A stretch of 64,000 nt of DNA from Nocardioides sp. (GTDB lineage: Bacteria; Actinomycetota; Actinomycetes; Propionibacteriales; Nocardioidaceae): the NCBI RefSeq assembly GCF_029937575.1, contig NZ_JAPYPS010000001.1, positions 106,484 through 170,483 of the forward strand, given 5' to 3'. The stretch's first letter is position 1. The number at the start of each line of letters is the position of its first letter. Shown here piece by piece: positions 24,594 through 32,675 of the stretch. Made by a program: the position numbers and the translations under genes. Below the pieces are notes generated by a model. The model saw only the letters and a program-made list of their open reading frames with translations, made no database searches and had not been told where the DNA came from.

Positions 24594-26288
24594 TCACGCG
24601 TTCCTCATCGGCGACTGCCGGGCCGCCGGCACCGGCACCGTGGCGCCACCGGCGTGGGCCTCGATCGGTCCGGCTGCGGAGGCCTCGGGGCTCTTCGGTC
24701 CCAGCGGCTCTGCCGCGTCGGACAACGTCGTACGCAACGGGACCTCCTTGATGAAGAGCACACAGACAAGTGCAAGGATCGCAAAGGGTACGGCCACGAG
24801 GAAGATGTGTCCCACAGCGGTGCCGAAAGCGTGCTCGTAGAGGTCGCGGATCGGCGCCGGGAGCGCGGCCAGGTCCGGGATCGAGGAGCTCTCGTGGCCC
24901 GTGTCCGCCACGCCCATGTCGGCCAGGCCCGTGCGGACGGTGCCGGCGACCTGGGTCGAGAGCACCGCGCCGAGCACGGAGACGCCGACCGAGCCGCCGA
25001 GCGAGCGGAAGAAGGCGACGACGGAGCTGGCGGCGCCCATGTCCTTGGCGCTGGTGTTGTTCTGGACTGCCAGGACGAGGTTCTGCATCGTCGAGCCGAG
25101 ACCGACGCCGACCAGGGCCATGAAGACGCCCACGAGGACCAGTGGGGTGTCGGCGTCGATCGTGCTGAGCAGGGAGAGCCCGACGACCACGAGGACGAGA
25201 CCGCCCACCAGCCACCGCTTCCAGATGCCGGTGTTGCTGATGACCCGGCCGCTGACGATGCTGGAGACGAGGAGTCCGCCGACCATCGCGATGGACATCA
25301 GGCCGGCCTCGGTCGGGCTCATGCCCCGGGCGAGCTGGAAGTACTGGCTGAGGTAGACCGTCGCGCCGAACATCGCGACGCCGACCATCACCGACGCCAG
25401 CGTGGCCAGGGCGGTGGTGCGGTCCTTGAAGAGACGCAGCGGGATCACCGGGTCGACCGCGACGCGGCTCTCGACGTACAGGGCAGCGGCGATGAGTGCC
25501 AGGCCGAGGGCGACGAGCGCGGCGGTGGTGGCCGAGGCCCAGGCGAAGGACGAGCCCGCGAGGGAGACCCAGATCAGCAGGCTGCTGATGCCGCCGACGA
25601 TCAAGGTCGCACCCAGGTAGTCGATCGAGACCTCACGGCGTACGACGGGCAGGTGCAGGCGGCGCTGCAGGACGTAGAAGGCGAGGGCCGCGAAGGGCAG
25701 GCCGACGAAGAAGCAGCCGCGCCAGCCGAGCGGGCTGTCGACGACCAGACCACCGATCAGCGGTCCGCTCACGGTGGCGGTCGCGAAGACTGCGCCGATG
25801 TAGCCGGAGTAGCGACCGCGCTCACGCGGGGAGACCATCGACGCGATCACCACCTGGACCAGGGCGGTGAGACCACCGACGCCCAGGCCCTGGACGACGC
25901 GGCCACCGATGAGCACACCCATGCTGGGTGCGAACGCGGCGATCAGCGACCCGATCGTGTAGATCACCAGGGCCGACTGCACGAGCATCTTCTTGCTGAA
26001 CAGGTCGGCCAGCTTGCCCCAGATCGGGGTGGTCGCGGTCATCGCCAGCAGGGTGGAGACGACTACCCAGGTGTAGCCCGACTGCGATCCGTTGAGATCG
26101 GTGACGATGCGCGGGAGCGCATTGGTGACGACGGTGCTGGACAGCATCGCGACGAACATCGCGAGCAGGAGGCCGCTGAGGGCCTCGAGGATCTCGCGGT
26201 GGGTCATCGGGGCCGGGTCGGCGCCGGCCGGTGTGGAACTGCCTACTTCGGATGCTGCTGCCTGGGTGCTCACGGGTGCTTCTCTCAT
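24594..26288 (-). CDS. MFS drug exporter, DHA2 (EmrB/QacA) family
   Basis: 564 residues from the ATG at 26288 with about 14 transmembrane helices. Family features include LSSTVVTNALPRIVTDLNGSQSGYTWVVVSTLLAMTATTPIWGKLADLFSKK (motif A with the loop 2-3 signature GKLADLFSKK) and GRVVQGLGVGGLTALVQVVIAS with motif C-like GPLIGGLV. These proton antiporters expel hydrophobic drugs or dyes. The gene is followed by its marR gene and preceded by two operators. Confidence 0.9.
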   Translation of the reverse strand: MREAPVSTQAAASEVGSSTPAGADPAPMTHREILEALSGLLLAMFVAMLSSTVVTNALPRIVTDLNGSQSGYTWVVVSTLLAMTATTPIWGKLADLFSKKMLVQSALVIYTIGSLIAAFAPSMGVLIGGRVVQGLGVGGLTALVQVVIASMVSPRERGRYSGYIGAVFATATVSGPLIGGLVVDSPLGWRGCFFVGLPFAALAFYVLQRRLHLPVVRREVSIDYLGATLIVGGISSLLIWVSLAGSSFAWASATTAALVALGLALIAAALYVESRVAVDPVIPLRLFKDRTTALATLASVMVGVAMFGATVYLSQYFQLARGMSPTEAGLMSIAMVGGLLVSSIVSGRVISNTGIWKRWLVGGLVLVVVGLSLLSTIDADTPLVLVGVFMALVGVGLGSTMQNLVLAVQNNTSAKDMGAASSVVAFFRSLGGSVGVSVLGAVLSTQVAGTVRTGLADMGVADTGHESSSIPDLAALPAPIRDLYEHAFGTAVGHIFLVAVPFAILALVCVLFIKEVPLRTTLSDAAEPLGPKSPEASAAGPIEAHAGGATVPVPAARQSPMRNA

Positions 26289-26298
26289 GCCACTAGAA

Positions 26299-26344
26299 GG
26301 TTGATATAAGCAACCATATTCCCGACTGGTTGATTTGGGCAACC
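26299..26344 (-). promoter_or_regulatory. Two tandem MarR operators upstream of the exporter
   Basis: GGTTGATATAAGCAACC (26299-26315) and GGTTGATTTGGGCAACC (26328-26344) share the inverted repeat GGTTG-N7-CAACC with the same flanking bases (A or T before, A after), 29 bp centre to centre, about 10 and 40 bp before the ATG. This AT-rich stretch in otherwise GC-rich DNA marks the promoter region. Confidence 0.75.
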
Positions 26345-26345
26345 A

Positions 26346-26580
26346 TCAGCCCTGTGAGTCACGCCTCAGCCCTGGTCCCGGCCGCACGAAAAAGGGACAA
26401 CCCGCAGGCGTGGCTCCAGATCCAGAGGATCCGGAGCCGCTCCCGGGGACGTGATTCCGGGGCGCCTGCGGGTCGGGTGACTGCGTGGGATTGACCAGCA
26501 GCCTCGGAGGGGATCCCCCCTCCGCGATGCTGGGCTGCTAGTGCGCAGCCACCTCACTCGTCCTAGAAGAATGCATTGTT
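26346..26580. other. Structured non-coding region, possible small RNA
   Basis: No gene fits between the MFS operators and the enoyl-CoA hydratase start. Stem A pairs CCCGCAGGCG (26401-26410) with CGCCTGCGGG (26463-26472), and inside it GGCTCC pairs with GGAGCC; read on the minus strand it ends in a CCCTTTTT tract near 26388, like an intrinsic terminator. Stem B (about 26498-26541) nests AGCAGCC/GGCTGCT around GGAGGGG and CCCCTCC with a run of six C. A minus-strand RNA of 100-200 nt is one reading. Confidence 0.4.
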
Positions 26581-26655
26581 AGGACCACCTCCTTTCCGTG
26601 TCCCACCAGCGTAGATCCGACGTCCGCCTGCGACAAGGGATTTACGGTGAGGGCC

Positions 26656-27504
26656 ATGAGCACCTCGTCACCGCACCCCTCCCCACCACCGGTCGCCACG
26701 GCGTACGACGGTCCCGATCGCGCCGTCGCGGTGGTCACCATCGACCGGCCCGACCGACGCAACGCCGTCGACTCCGCGACCGCCGCGCTCCTGGCCGAGG
26801 CGATCGAGACCGCCGACGCCGACGAGGCCGTCTCGGTCATCGTGCTGACCGGCGCCGGTGGGGTGTTCTGCGCCGGCGCCGACCTCAAGGCCCTGGCCGA
26901 GGGCGACCGGCTCGACTCTCCGGAGGAGTTCACCGACACCGGCCGCGGCCCCATGGGACCGACGCGACTGCGCACGTCCAAGCCGGTCATCGCCGCGATC
27001 GAGGGACCCGCGGTTGCCGGTGGGCTCGAGCTGGCGCTCTGGGCGGACCTGCGGGTCGTCGCCTCCGACGCCACTCTCGGCGTCTACTGCCGACGCTTCG
27101 GCGTGCCCCTGATCGACCTCGGCACGGTCCGCCTCCCCCGCCTGATCGGGCACAGTCGGGCGATGGACCTGATCCTCACCGGTCGCGGCATCGACGGCGT
27201 CGAGGCCGAACGGATCGGGCTGGCCAACCGGGTGACGTCGCCGGGCGACGCGCTGGCCGCCGCCGTGGCTCTGGCCCACGAGCTCGCAGCACTGCCGCAG
27301 CGGTGCCTGCGCAACGACCGCCTCTCGGCCCTGGAGCAGTGGGACCTGAAGGAGGACGACGCGATGCGCAACGAGTTCGCCCGCGGGCTCGAGACGATCG
27401 GCTCGGGCGAGACGCTCGGTGGGGCGGGGCGGTTCGTCGGCGGTGCGGGGCGGCACGGGGCTGCGGCCGGGGAAGGTCACAACGCCACAATTGTGGAGTT
27501 GTGA
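26656..27504 (+). CDS. Enoyl-CoA hydratase/isomerase (crotonase) family
   Basis: 282 residues from ATG 26656. Crotonase features: VAVVTIDRPDRRNAVDSATAALL, the oxyanion-hole motif GAGGVFCAGADLKAL, IEGPAVAGGLELALWADLRV and RLPRLIGHSRAMDLILTGR. The usual second catalytic glutamate position is occupied differently (CRRFGVPLIDLGTVRLPR), so the exact reaction is unclear. The last ~8 codons lie in the 66-bp repeat copy 2. A GTG at 26647 is an alternative start. Confidence 0.85.
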   Translation: MSTSSPHPSPPPVATAYDGPDRAVAVVTIDRPDRRNAVDSATAALLAEAIETADADEAVSVIVLTGAGGVFCAGADLKALAEGDRLDSPEEFTDTGRGPMGPTRLRTSKPVIAAIEGPAVAGGLELALWADLRVVASDATLGVYCRRFGVPLIDLGTVRLPRLIGHSRAMDLILTGRGIDGVEAERIGLANRVTSPGDALAAAVALAHELAALPQRCLRNDRLSALEQWDLKEDDAMRNEFARGLETIGSGETLGGAGRFVGGAGRHGAAAGEGHNATIVEL

Positions 27505-27551
27505 CACGTCTTCGCCGCCAGAACCTGCACTAGCTCCACAATTGTGCGATC
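27486..27551 (+). repeat. 66-bp dispersed element, copy 2
   Basis: Same blocks as at 18222: CACAATTGTGG then GTTGTG from 27486 and CACAATTGTGCGATC at 27537-27551, again 51 bp apart. Here the first block continues into CACAAC upstream, making a 26-bp inverted repeat with GTTGTG. It covers the ends of both convergent genes, supplying the last codons of the enoyl-CoA hydratase and the stop of the ABC gene. Confidence 0.6.
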
Positions 27552-29523
27552 ACGACACCACGGCCGACGCCGCATACTGCGACTGGTACAGCCGCGAGTA
27601 CGCCCCACCGGCCACCACCAGCTCGTCGTGCGTGCCCTGCTCCACGATCGAGCCGTCCTCCATCACCAGGATCAGGTCGGCGTCGCGGATGGTGGAGAGC
27701 CGGTGGGCGATGACGAACGACGTCCGGTCGGTGCGCAGGGCGGCCATGGCGTGCTGCAGGAGCAGCTCGGTGCGGGTGTCGACCGAGCTCGTGGCCTCGT
27801 CGAGGATCAGCAGCGCCGGGTTGGTGAGGAAGGCACGCGCGATCGTGATCAGCTGTCGTTCGCCCGCCGACAGGTTGGAGCCCTCCTCGTCGACGAGGGT
27901 GTCGTAGCCGTCGGGCAGCGAGTGCACGAAGCGGTCGACGAACGTCGCCTGCGCCGCCTCGAGGACCTCCTCGTCGGTCGCTCCGGGTCGTCCGTAGGCG
28001 ATGTTGTCGCGGATCGTGCCGGCGAAGAGCCAGGTGTCCTGCAGGACCATCCCGATCTGGCCGCGCAGCGCCGAGCGGGGCATCGCTCCGACGTCGACAC
28101 CGTCGAGGGTGATCCGGCCGCCGTCGAGGTCGTAGAAGCGCATCACCAGGTTGACCAGGGTGGTCTTGCCGGCGCCGGTCGGGCCGACGATGGCGACCGT
28201 CTGACCCGGCCGAGCCACGAGCGACAGGTCGCTGATCAACGGCCGGTCCTCGTCGTAGGAGAAGGCGACGTGCTCGAAGGCGACCTCGCCGCGCGTCACC
28301 TCTGCCGCGGCGACGTCGCCCTCGATCGGCTCCTCGTCGGCGTCGAGCAGCTCGAAGACCCGCTCGGCCGAGGCGACGCCCGACTGCAGCAGGTTGGCCA
28401 TCGACGCCACCGTGGTCAGCGGCTGGGTGAACTGGCGGGTGTACTGCACGAAGGCCTGCACCTCACCGATCGTCAGCGCGCCACTGGTCACCCGCAGGGC
28501 GCCGACGACCGCGACCACGACGTAGTTGAGGTTCCCGATGAACATCATCGTCGGCATGATCAGCCCGCTGACGAACTGCGCTTTGAAGCTCACCTCGTAG
28601 AGCTCGTCGTTCTGCTCGGCGAAGACGCGCTCCACCTCGCCCTGGCGACCGAACACCTTGACCAGCGAGTGGCCGGAGAAGGACTCCTCGATGTGCGCGT
28701 TGAGCTGGCCGGTACGGCGCCACTGCTGGACGAACTGGCCCTGCGAGCGCTTCATGATCGCCCGCGTCGCGGCCAACGAGATCGGCACGCTGACCAGGGC
28801 GACCAGCGCCAGCAGCGGGGAGATCCACAGCATCATCGCGAGCACCGCGACCACCGTCATCAACGACGTCAGCAGCTGGCTCATCGTCTGCTGCAGCGTC
28901 GTGGAGATGTTGTCGATGTCGTTGGTGACCCGGCTCAGCAGCTCACCGCGCGGCGAGCGGTCGAAGTAGCCCAGCGGTAGGCGGTTGATCTTGACCTCGA
29001 CGTCCTGGCGCATCCGGTAGACGGTGCGCTGCACGACGCTGTTGAGGATGTAGCCGGCACCCCAGCTCAGCAGGGAGGCGGCCACGTAGATCGCCAGCAC
29101 CAGGAGCAGGACCTCTCCGACGGCACCGAAGTCGACGCCCTGCCCCGGGATGACGTCCTGGCCCTGCACGGCGTCCGGCAGGTCGCTGTCGGGGGTCCCG
29201 GCCGGGAACTGGCGACCGATGAAGCCCGAGAAGACCAGGTCGGTGGCGTGCCCGAGGATCCGTGGCCCGATCGACATCAGGAGCACGGACCCGACGGTGA
29301 GGGCGACGACGAACAACGCGGCGACCTGGTCGGGGCGCATCCGCGCCACCATCCGCTTGGCCGACGGGCCGAAGTCCATCGCCTTCTGCCCGACCATGCC
29401 CCCGCCCATCGGGCCGCGCCCCGGTCCGGCGACGGGAGCCTCGATGCGCTCGGTGGCCTCCAGGGCCTTGCCCTTCGGCGTCGGCGTCGGCGTCTGATCG
29501 TCCCGGTCGCTCTGGTCGCTCAT
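27550..29523 (-). CDS. ABC exporter, permease-ATPase half, subunit B
   Basis: 657 residues. An ~80-residue N-terminal extension rich in glycine, a six-helix transmembrane domain (ABC type 1 exporter fold) and an ATPase domain with Walker A GPTGAGKT, signature LSAGERQ, Walker B LLILDEATSSVD and H-loop IAHRLS. The catalytic glutamate is present. The signature is LSAGE instead of LSGGQ. Start overlaps the stop of subunit A (ATGA), so the pair makes a heterodimer, as in BmrCD or TM287/288. Substrate unknown; the TetR regulator suggests drug or toxic-lipid export. Confidence 0.9.
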   Translation of the reverse strand: MSDQSDRDDQTPTPTPKGKALEATERIEAPVAGPGRGPMGGGMVGQKAMDFGPSAKRMVARMRPDQVAALFVVALTVGSVLLMSIGPRILGHATDLVFSGFIGRQFPAGTPDSDLPDAVQGQDVIPGQGVDFGAVGEVLLLVLAIYVAASLLSWGAGYILNSVVQRTVYRMRQDVEVKINRLPLGYFDRSPRGELLSRVTNDIDNISTTLQQTMSQLLTSLMTVVAVLAMMLWISPLLALVALVSVPISLAATRAIMKRSQGQFVQQWRRTGQLNAHIEESFSGHSLVKVFGRQGEVERVFAEQNDELYEVSFKAQFVSGLIMPTMMFIGNLNYVVVAVVGALRVTSGALTIGEVQAFVQYTRQFTQPLTTVASMANLLQSGVASAERVFELLDADEEPIEGDVAAAEVTRGEVAFEHVAFSYDEDRPLISDLSLVARPGQTVAIVGPTGAGKTTLVNLVMRFYDLDGGRITLDGVDVGAMPRSALRGQIGMVLQDTWLFAGTIRDNIAYGRPGATDEEVLEAAQATFVDRFVHSLPDGYDTLVDEEGSNLSAGERQLITIARAFLTNPALLILDEATSSVDTRTELLLQHAMAALRTDRTSFVIAHRLSTIRDADLILVMEDGSIVEQGTHDELVVAGGAYSRLYQSQYAASAVVS

Positions 29524-31259
29524 GGAGAGACCTCCTCGGCGCTGTGCTGCGACTCGACGATCTCGGCGTACGTCGTGCACCCGGCCAGCAGCTCGTCGTG
29601 CGTGCCGCGACCGACCACCCGCCCGTCCTCGAGCACCACGATCTGGTCGGCGTCGCGGATCGTGGAGACCCGCTGCGCGACCACCACCACCGTGGCGTCG
29701 CGGGTCACCGGCACGAGGGCCGCACGCAGCCGAGCGTCGGTGGCGAGGTCGAGGGCCGAGAAGGAGTCGTCGAAGAGGTAGATCGCCGGCTCGCGGACCA
29801 CGGCTCGCGCGATGGCCAGGCGTTGGCGCTGTCCGCCGGAGAAGTTGGTGCCGCCCTGCGCGACGGGCGCGTCGAGGCCCTCGGGCAGCGCCTCCACGAA
29901 GTCCCGCGCCTGCGCGACCTGGAGCGCTGCCCACATCTCGTCCTCGGTGGCATCGCCCTTGCCGTGCTCGAGGTTGGAGCGGACCGTGCCGGAGAAGAGG
30001 TAGGCCTTCTGGGGCACCAGCCCGATCTGGTCCCACAGCACCGACGGCTCGAGCTCGCGCACGGAGACCCCGGAGACGCGCACCACGCCGGACGAGGTGT
30101 CGAAGAGCCGCGGGACGAGGTTGAGCAAGGTGGTCTTGCCCGAGCCGGTGGAGCCGATGACGGCGACGGTCCTGCCCGGCCTCGCGGAGAGCTCGACGTC
30201 GCAGAGCACGGGCGCATCAGCACCGGGGTAGGTCACCGTGACCTGCTCGAGGTCGAGATGACCGCGCAGCGCCGGGTCGGGGGCGACCGGGTCGGTGGCC
30301 GGCACCACCGAGGAGTCGGTGTCGAGCACCTCGGCGATCCGGTCGGCACACACCGCGGAGCGCGGCACCTGCATGAGCATGAAGGTCGCCATCATCACCG
30401 ACATCAGGATCTGCATCAGGTAGGACAGGAACGCCGTCAGCGCCCCGACCTCCATCCGCCCGTCGTCGACGCGCTGCCCTCCGAACCAGATCACCCCGAC
30501 GCTGGCGACGTTGACCACGATCATCACCAGGGGGAACATCAGTGCCATCCACCGTCCGGCGCGCACGGCGACGTCGGTGAGGTCGCCGTTGGCCTGGGCG
30601 AAGCGCTCCGCCTCGTGGGGCTCACGGACGAACGCGCGCACCACCCGGATCCCGGTGATCTGCTCGCGCAGGACCCGGTTGACCTCGTCGATGCGGCCCT
30701 GCATCAGTCGGAAGTTGGGGACCATCTTGGAGACCACGAAGCCGACCGAGACGAACAGCGCGGGCACGACGACGGCCAGGATCCACCCGAGCCCGAAGTC
30801 CTCGCGCAGCGCCATGATCACGCCGCCGATCATCATGATCGGCGAGGAGGCCGCGATCAGGCACGCCATCAGCACCAGCATCTGGACCTGCGTGACGTCG
30901 TTGGTGCCCCGGGTGATCAGCGACGGCGCCCCGAACTCCTGCAGCTCGCGAGCCGAGAAGGTCCCGACACGCTGGAAGATGTCGCGGCGCAGGTCGCGAC
31001 CGAACGACATCGCCGCACGCGCGCCGTACCAGGCCGCGGCGACGGAGGCGACGATCTGGGCGATCGAGACGACCAGCATGATCGCGCCGAGGCGCAGGAT
31101 GACGTCGGTGTCACCCTGCGCGATGCCGTCGTCGATGATCCGGGCGTTGAGGCTGGGGAGGTAGAGCATCGCCAGGACACTGACGAACTGCAGGCCGAGG
31201 ACGGCGGCCAGGAAGTGGCGGTACGGCTGGAGCCGCTCGCGCAGGAGGCGCAGGAGCAT
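29520..31259 (-). CDS. ABC exporter, permease-ATPase half, subunit A (degenerate site)
   Basis: 579 residues, ATG at 31259. Six transmembrane helices, then Walker A GSTGSGKT, signature FSGGQRQR, Walker B AIYLFDDSFSALD and the switch region VVVAQRVSTIRDAD. The residue after the Walker B aspartate is Asp, not the catalytic Glu, and the H-loop histidine is replaced (AQRVS), so this half carries the degenerate ATP site. Such asymmetry is usual in heterodimeric exporters. It lies 2 bp from the TetR gene and overlaps subunit B. Confidence 0.9.
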   Translation of the reverse strand: MLLRLLRERLQPYRHFLAAVLGLQFVSVLAMLYLPSLNARIIDDGIAQGDTDVILRLGAIMLVVSIAQIVASVAAAWYGARAAMSFGRDLRRDIFQRVGTFSARELQEFGAPSLITRGTNDVTQVQMLVLMACLIAASSPIMMIGGVIMALREDFGLGWILAVVVPALFVSVGFVVSKMVPNFRLMQGRIDEVNRVLREQITGIRVVRAFVREPHEAERFAQANGDLTDVAVRAGRWMALMFPLVMIVVNVASVGVIWFGGQRVDDGRMEVGALTAFLSYLMQILMSVMMATFMLMQVPRSAVCADRIAEVLDTDSSVVPATDPVAPDPALRGHLDLEQVTVTYPGADAPVLCDVELSARPGRTVAVIGSTGSGKTTLLNLVPRLFDTSSGVVRVSGVSVRELEPSVLWDQIGLVPQKAYLFSGTVRSNLEHGKGDATEDEMWAALQVAQARDFVEALPEGLDAPVAQGGTNFSGGQRQRLAIARAVVREPAIYLFDDSFSALDLATDARLRAALVPVTRDATVVVVAQRVSTIRDADQIVVLEDGRVVGRGTHDELLAGCTTYAEIVESQHSAEEVSP

Positions 31260-31261
31260 GG

Positions 31262-31852
31262 TCAGTCCCTTTCCGTCGGGAGCAGGTGACCGGTGAGCAC
31301 CGTGTCGACGATCTGGTCGGGGGTCAGCAGGTGACCGTCGGCGATGTGCTGGTGGCTGCCGGCGAAGCAGAGCAGGCGGAAGACGTGGACGAAGTGGCCC
31401 ACCGAGCAGCCGAGCCGCTCGGCGTCGGCCGCCACGACCCCGGTGACCAGCTGCTCCAGCCGAGCGCGCCACGCGACGGCCGCCTCGCTGTCGTGCAGGT
31501 GGTCGGGCGGTCGGACCAGCCCGACCCGCTGCATCAGCGAGAAGGTCGCCTGGAAGCGCTGCTGGAAGATCGAGGCAAGCATGATGAGACGGTCGCGCAG
31601 CGGCAGGGTCGGGTCGATCTCCTCGATCCGCGCGACGAGGTCGCCGGGCTCGAAGGCGCGAGCGATCGCGGCGTCCACCAGCTCATCCTTGGAGTCGACG
31701 ACCCGGAAGATGGTGCCTTCCGCGACGCCGGCGGCCTCGGCGATCTGGCGGGTGGTGACGTCGCGGCCGTGGCGACGCAGCAGCTGCAGGGTCACGGTGA
31801 CCAACGCGTCGCGACGGTCGCTCGGCGACATGGCCGGGGCGCGGGGACTCAC
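31262..31852 (-). CDS. TetR-family repressor of the ABC exporter operon
   Basis: 196 residues from GTG 31852 (an ATG at 31831 is the alternative). N-terminal helix-turn-helix: ALVTVTLQLLRRHGRDVTTRQIAEAAGVAEGTIFRVVDSKDELV, followed by an all-helical ligand domain. The gene is the first of the operon with the two ABC halves and a 20-bp operator sits in front of it, so autoregulation with ligand-induced export is likely. Confidence 0.9.
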   Translation of the reverse strand: MSPRAPAMSPSDRRDALVTVTLQLLRRHGRDVTTRQIAEAAGVAEGTIFRVVDSKDELVDAAIARAFEPGDLVARIEEIDPTLPLRDRLIMLASIFQQRFQATFSLMQRVGLVRPPDHLHDSEAAVAWRARLEQLVTGVVAADAERLGCSVGHFVHVFRLLCFAGSHQHIADGHLLTPDQIVDTVLTGHLLPTERD

Positions 31853-31865
31853 CGGGACAACCTAC

Positions 31866-31885
31866 GTGAGTGAGTGCTCACTCAC
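31866..31885. promoter_or_regulatory. TetR operator palindrome
   Basis: GTGAGTGAGTGCTCACTCAC is a perfect 20-bp inverted repeat apart from its central two bases. It lies 14 bp before the TetR start, the pattern of TetR autorepression of a TGAGTGA type. Confidence 0.75.
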
Positions 31886-31907
31886 AAATAGTTCCGGGGT
31901 ACGCCCC

Positions 31908-32675
31908 TCAGCCCAGCTCGGGTGGTGGCGCGGTGGACCGGTCCTTGAGCCGGACGCCGCTCTCCCCGAGCTCGCGCGCTCCTCGGACCAGACCGAGCAG
32001 GATCGCGGCGGCCCGGTCGTAGCCCAGGCCGTGCGGAGCGCGGATGTTGGAGACGCAGTTGCGCTCGGAGTCTCGTCGGCCGGGCCTCGGCAGGTGGGTG
32101 ACGTAGGCGCCGAGGCTGTCGGCCACCGAGAGCCCGGGCCGCTCCCCCACCAGGACGACGACCGTGGTCGCACCCAGGTGAGCCCCCACCGGGTCGCCGA
32201 GACCGACCCGGGCCTGCTCGGCCAGCACCACCGGCGCCAGGGAGAGGTCCGCCTCGCGGGTCCGCCGTACGACGGCCTCGACGAGGGGTACGGCGTGGTG
32301 GTCGTGGGCGGCTGCCGAGAGTCCGTCCGCCAGGACGATCGCGACGTCGTAGGTGCCCGCGGCCGCTCCCGGGATGTCGTCGAGGGACGCGGGCTCGCGG
32401 CCGAGGTCGGGGCGGCGCAGGTATGTAGCCCGGTCGCCGGCCCGGCTGCGGACGTGGGCCACGGTGAGGTCGAGGGCGGCGACCCCCCGCTCCAGCGCGT
32501 CGACGTCCCACGGCAGGTGCACGGCGTCGCGGGCCACGGCGTGGGCTGAACGCAGCGCGAGCTTGTCGCGCGTGGGCAGCGCGTCTCCCGCTCGGCCGAG
32601 CCCGATCCGGGCCTGGGTGCTCGAGCGCAACGGCTCCCAGAAGTCGAGCGCCGAGTCGGCCGGACTGTCACTCAT
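31908..32675 (-). CDS. eutC: Ethanolamine ammonia-lyase small subunit EutC
   Basis: 255 residues, ATG at 32675, overlapping the eutB stop (ATGA). The family hallmarks are TQARIGLGRAGDALPTRDKLALRSAHAVARDAV at the N-terminus, VVVLVGERPGLSVADSLGAYVTHLPRPGRRDSERNCVSNIR in the core and GLGYDRAAAILLGLV near the end. With EutB it forms the adenosylcobalamin enzyme splitting ethanolamine into acetaldehyde and ammonia. Shorter than the E. coli subunit at the N-terminus, which carries the carboxysome-like targeting peptide in enteric bacteria; that targeting peptide appears to be missing, consistent with no microcompartment genes here. Confidence 0.93.
   Translation of the reverse strand: MSDSPADSALDFWEPLRSSTQARIGLGRAGDALPTRDKLALRSAHAVARDAVHLPWDVDALERGVAALDLTVAHVRSRAGDRATYLRRPDLGREPASLDDIPGAAAGTYDVAIVLADGLSAAAHDHHAVPLVEAVVRRTREADLSLAPVVLAEQARVGLGDPVGAHLGATTVVVLVGERPGLSVADSLGAYVTHLPRPGRRDSERNCVSNIRAPHGLGYDRAAAILLGLVRGARELGESGVRLKDRSTAPPPELG

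Noticed and set aside
26498..26541. 6C RNA
   Set aside because: Only one run of six C is present, while the class needs two hairpins with C6 loops; left as an unnamed structured region.
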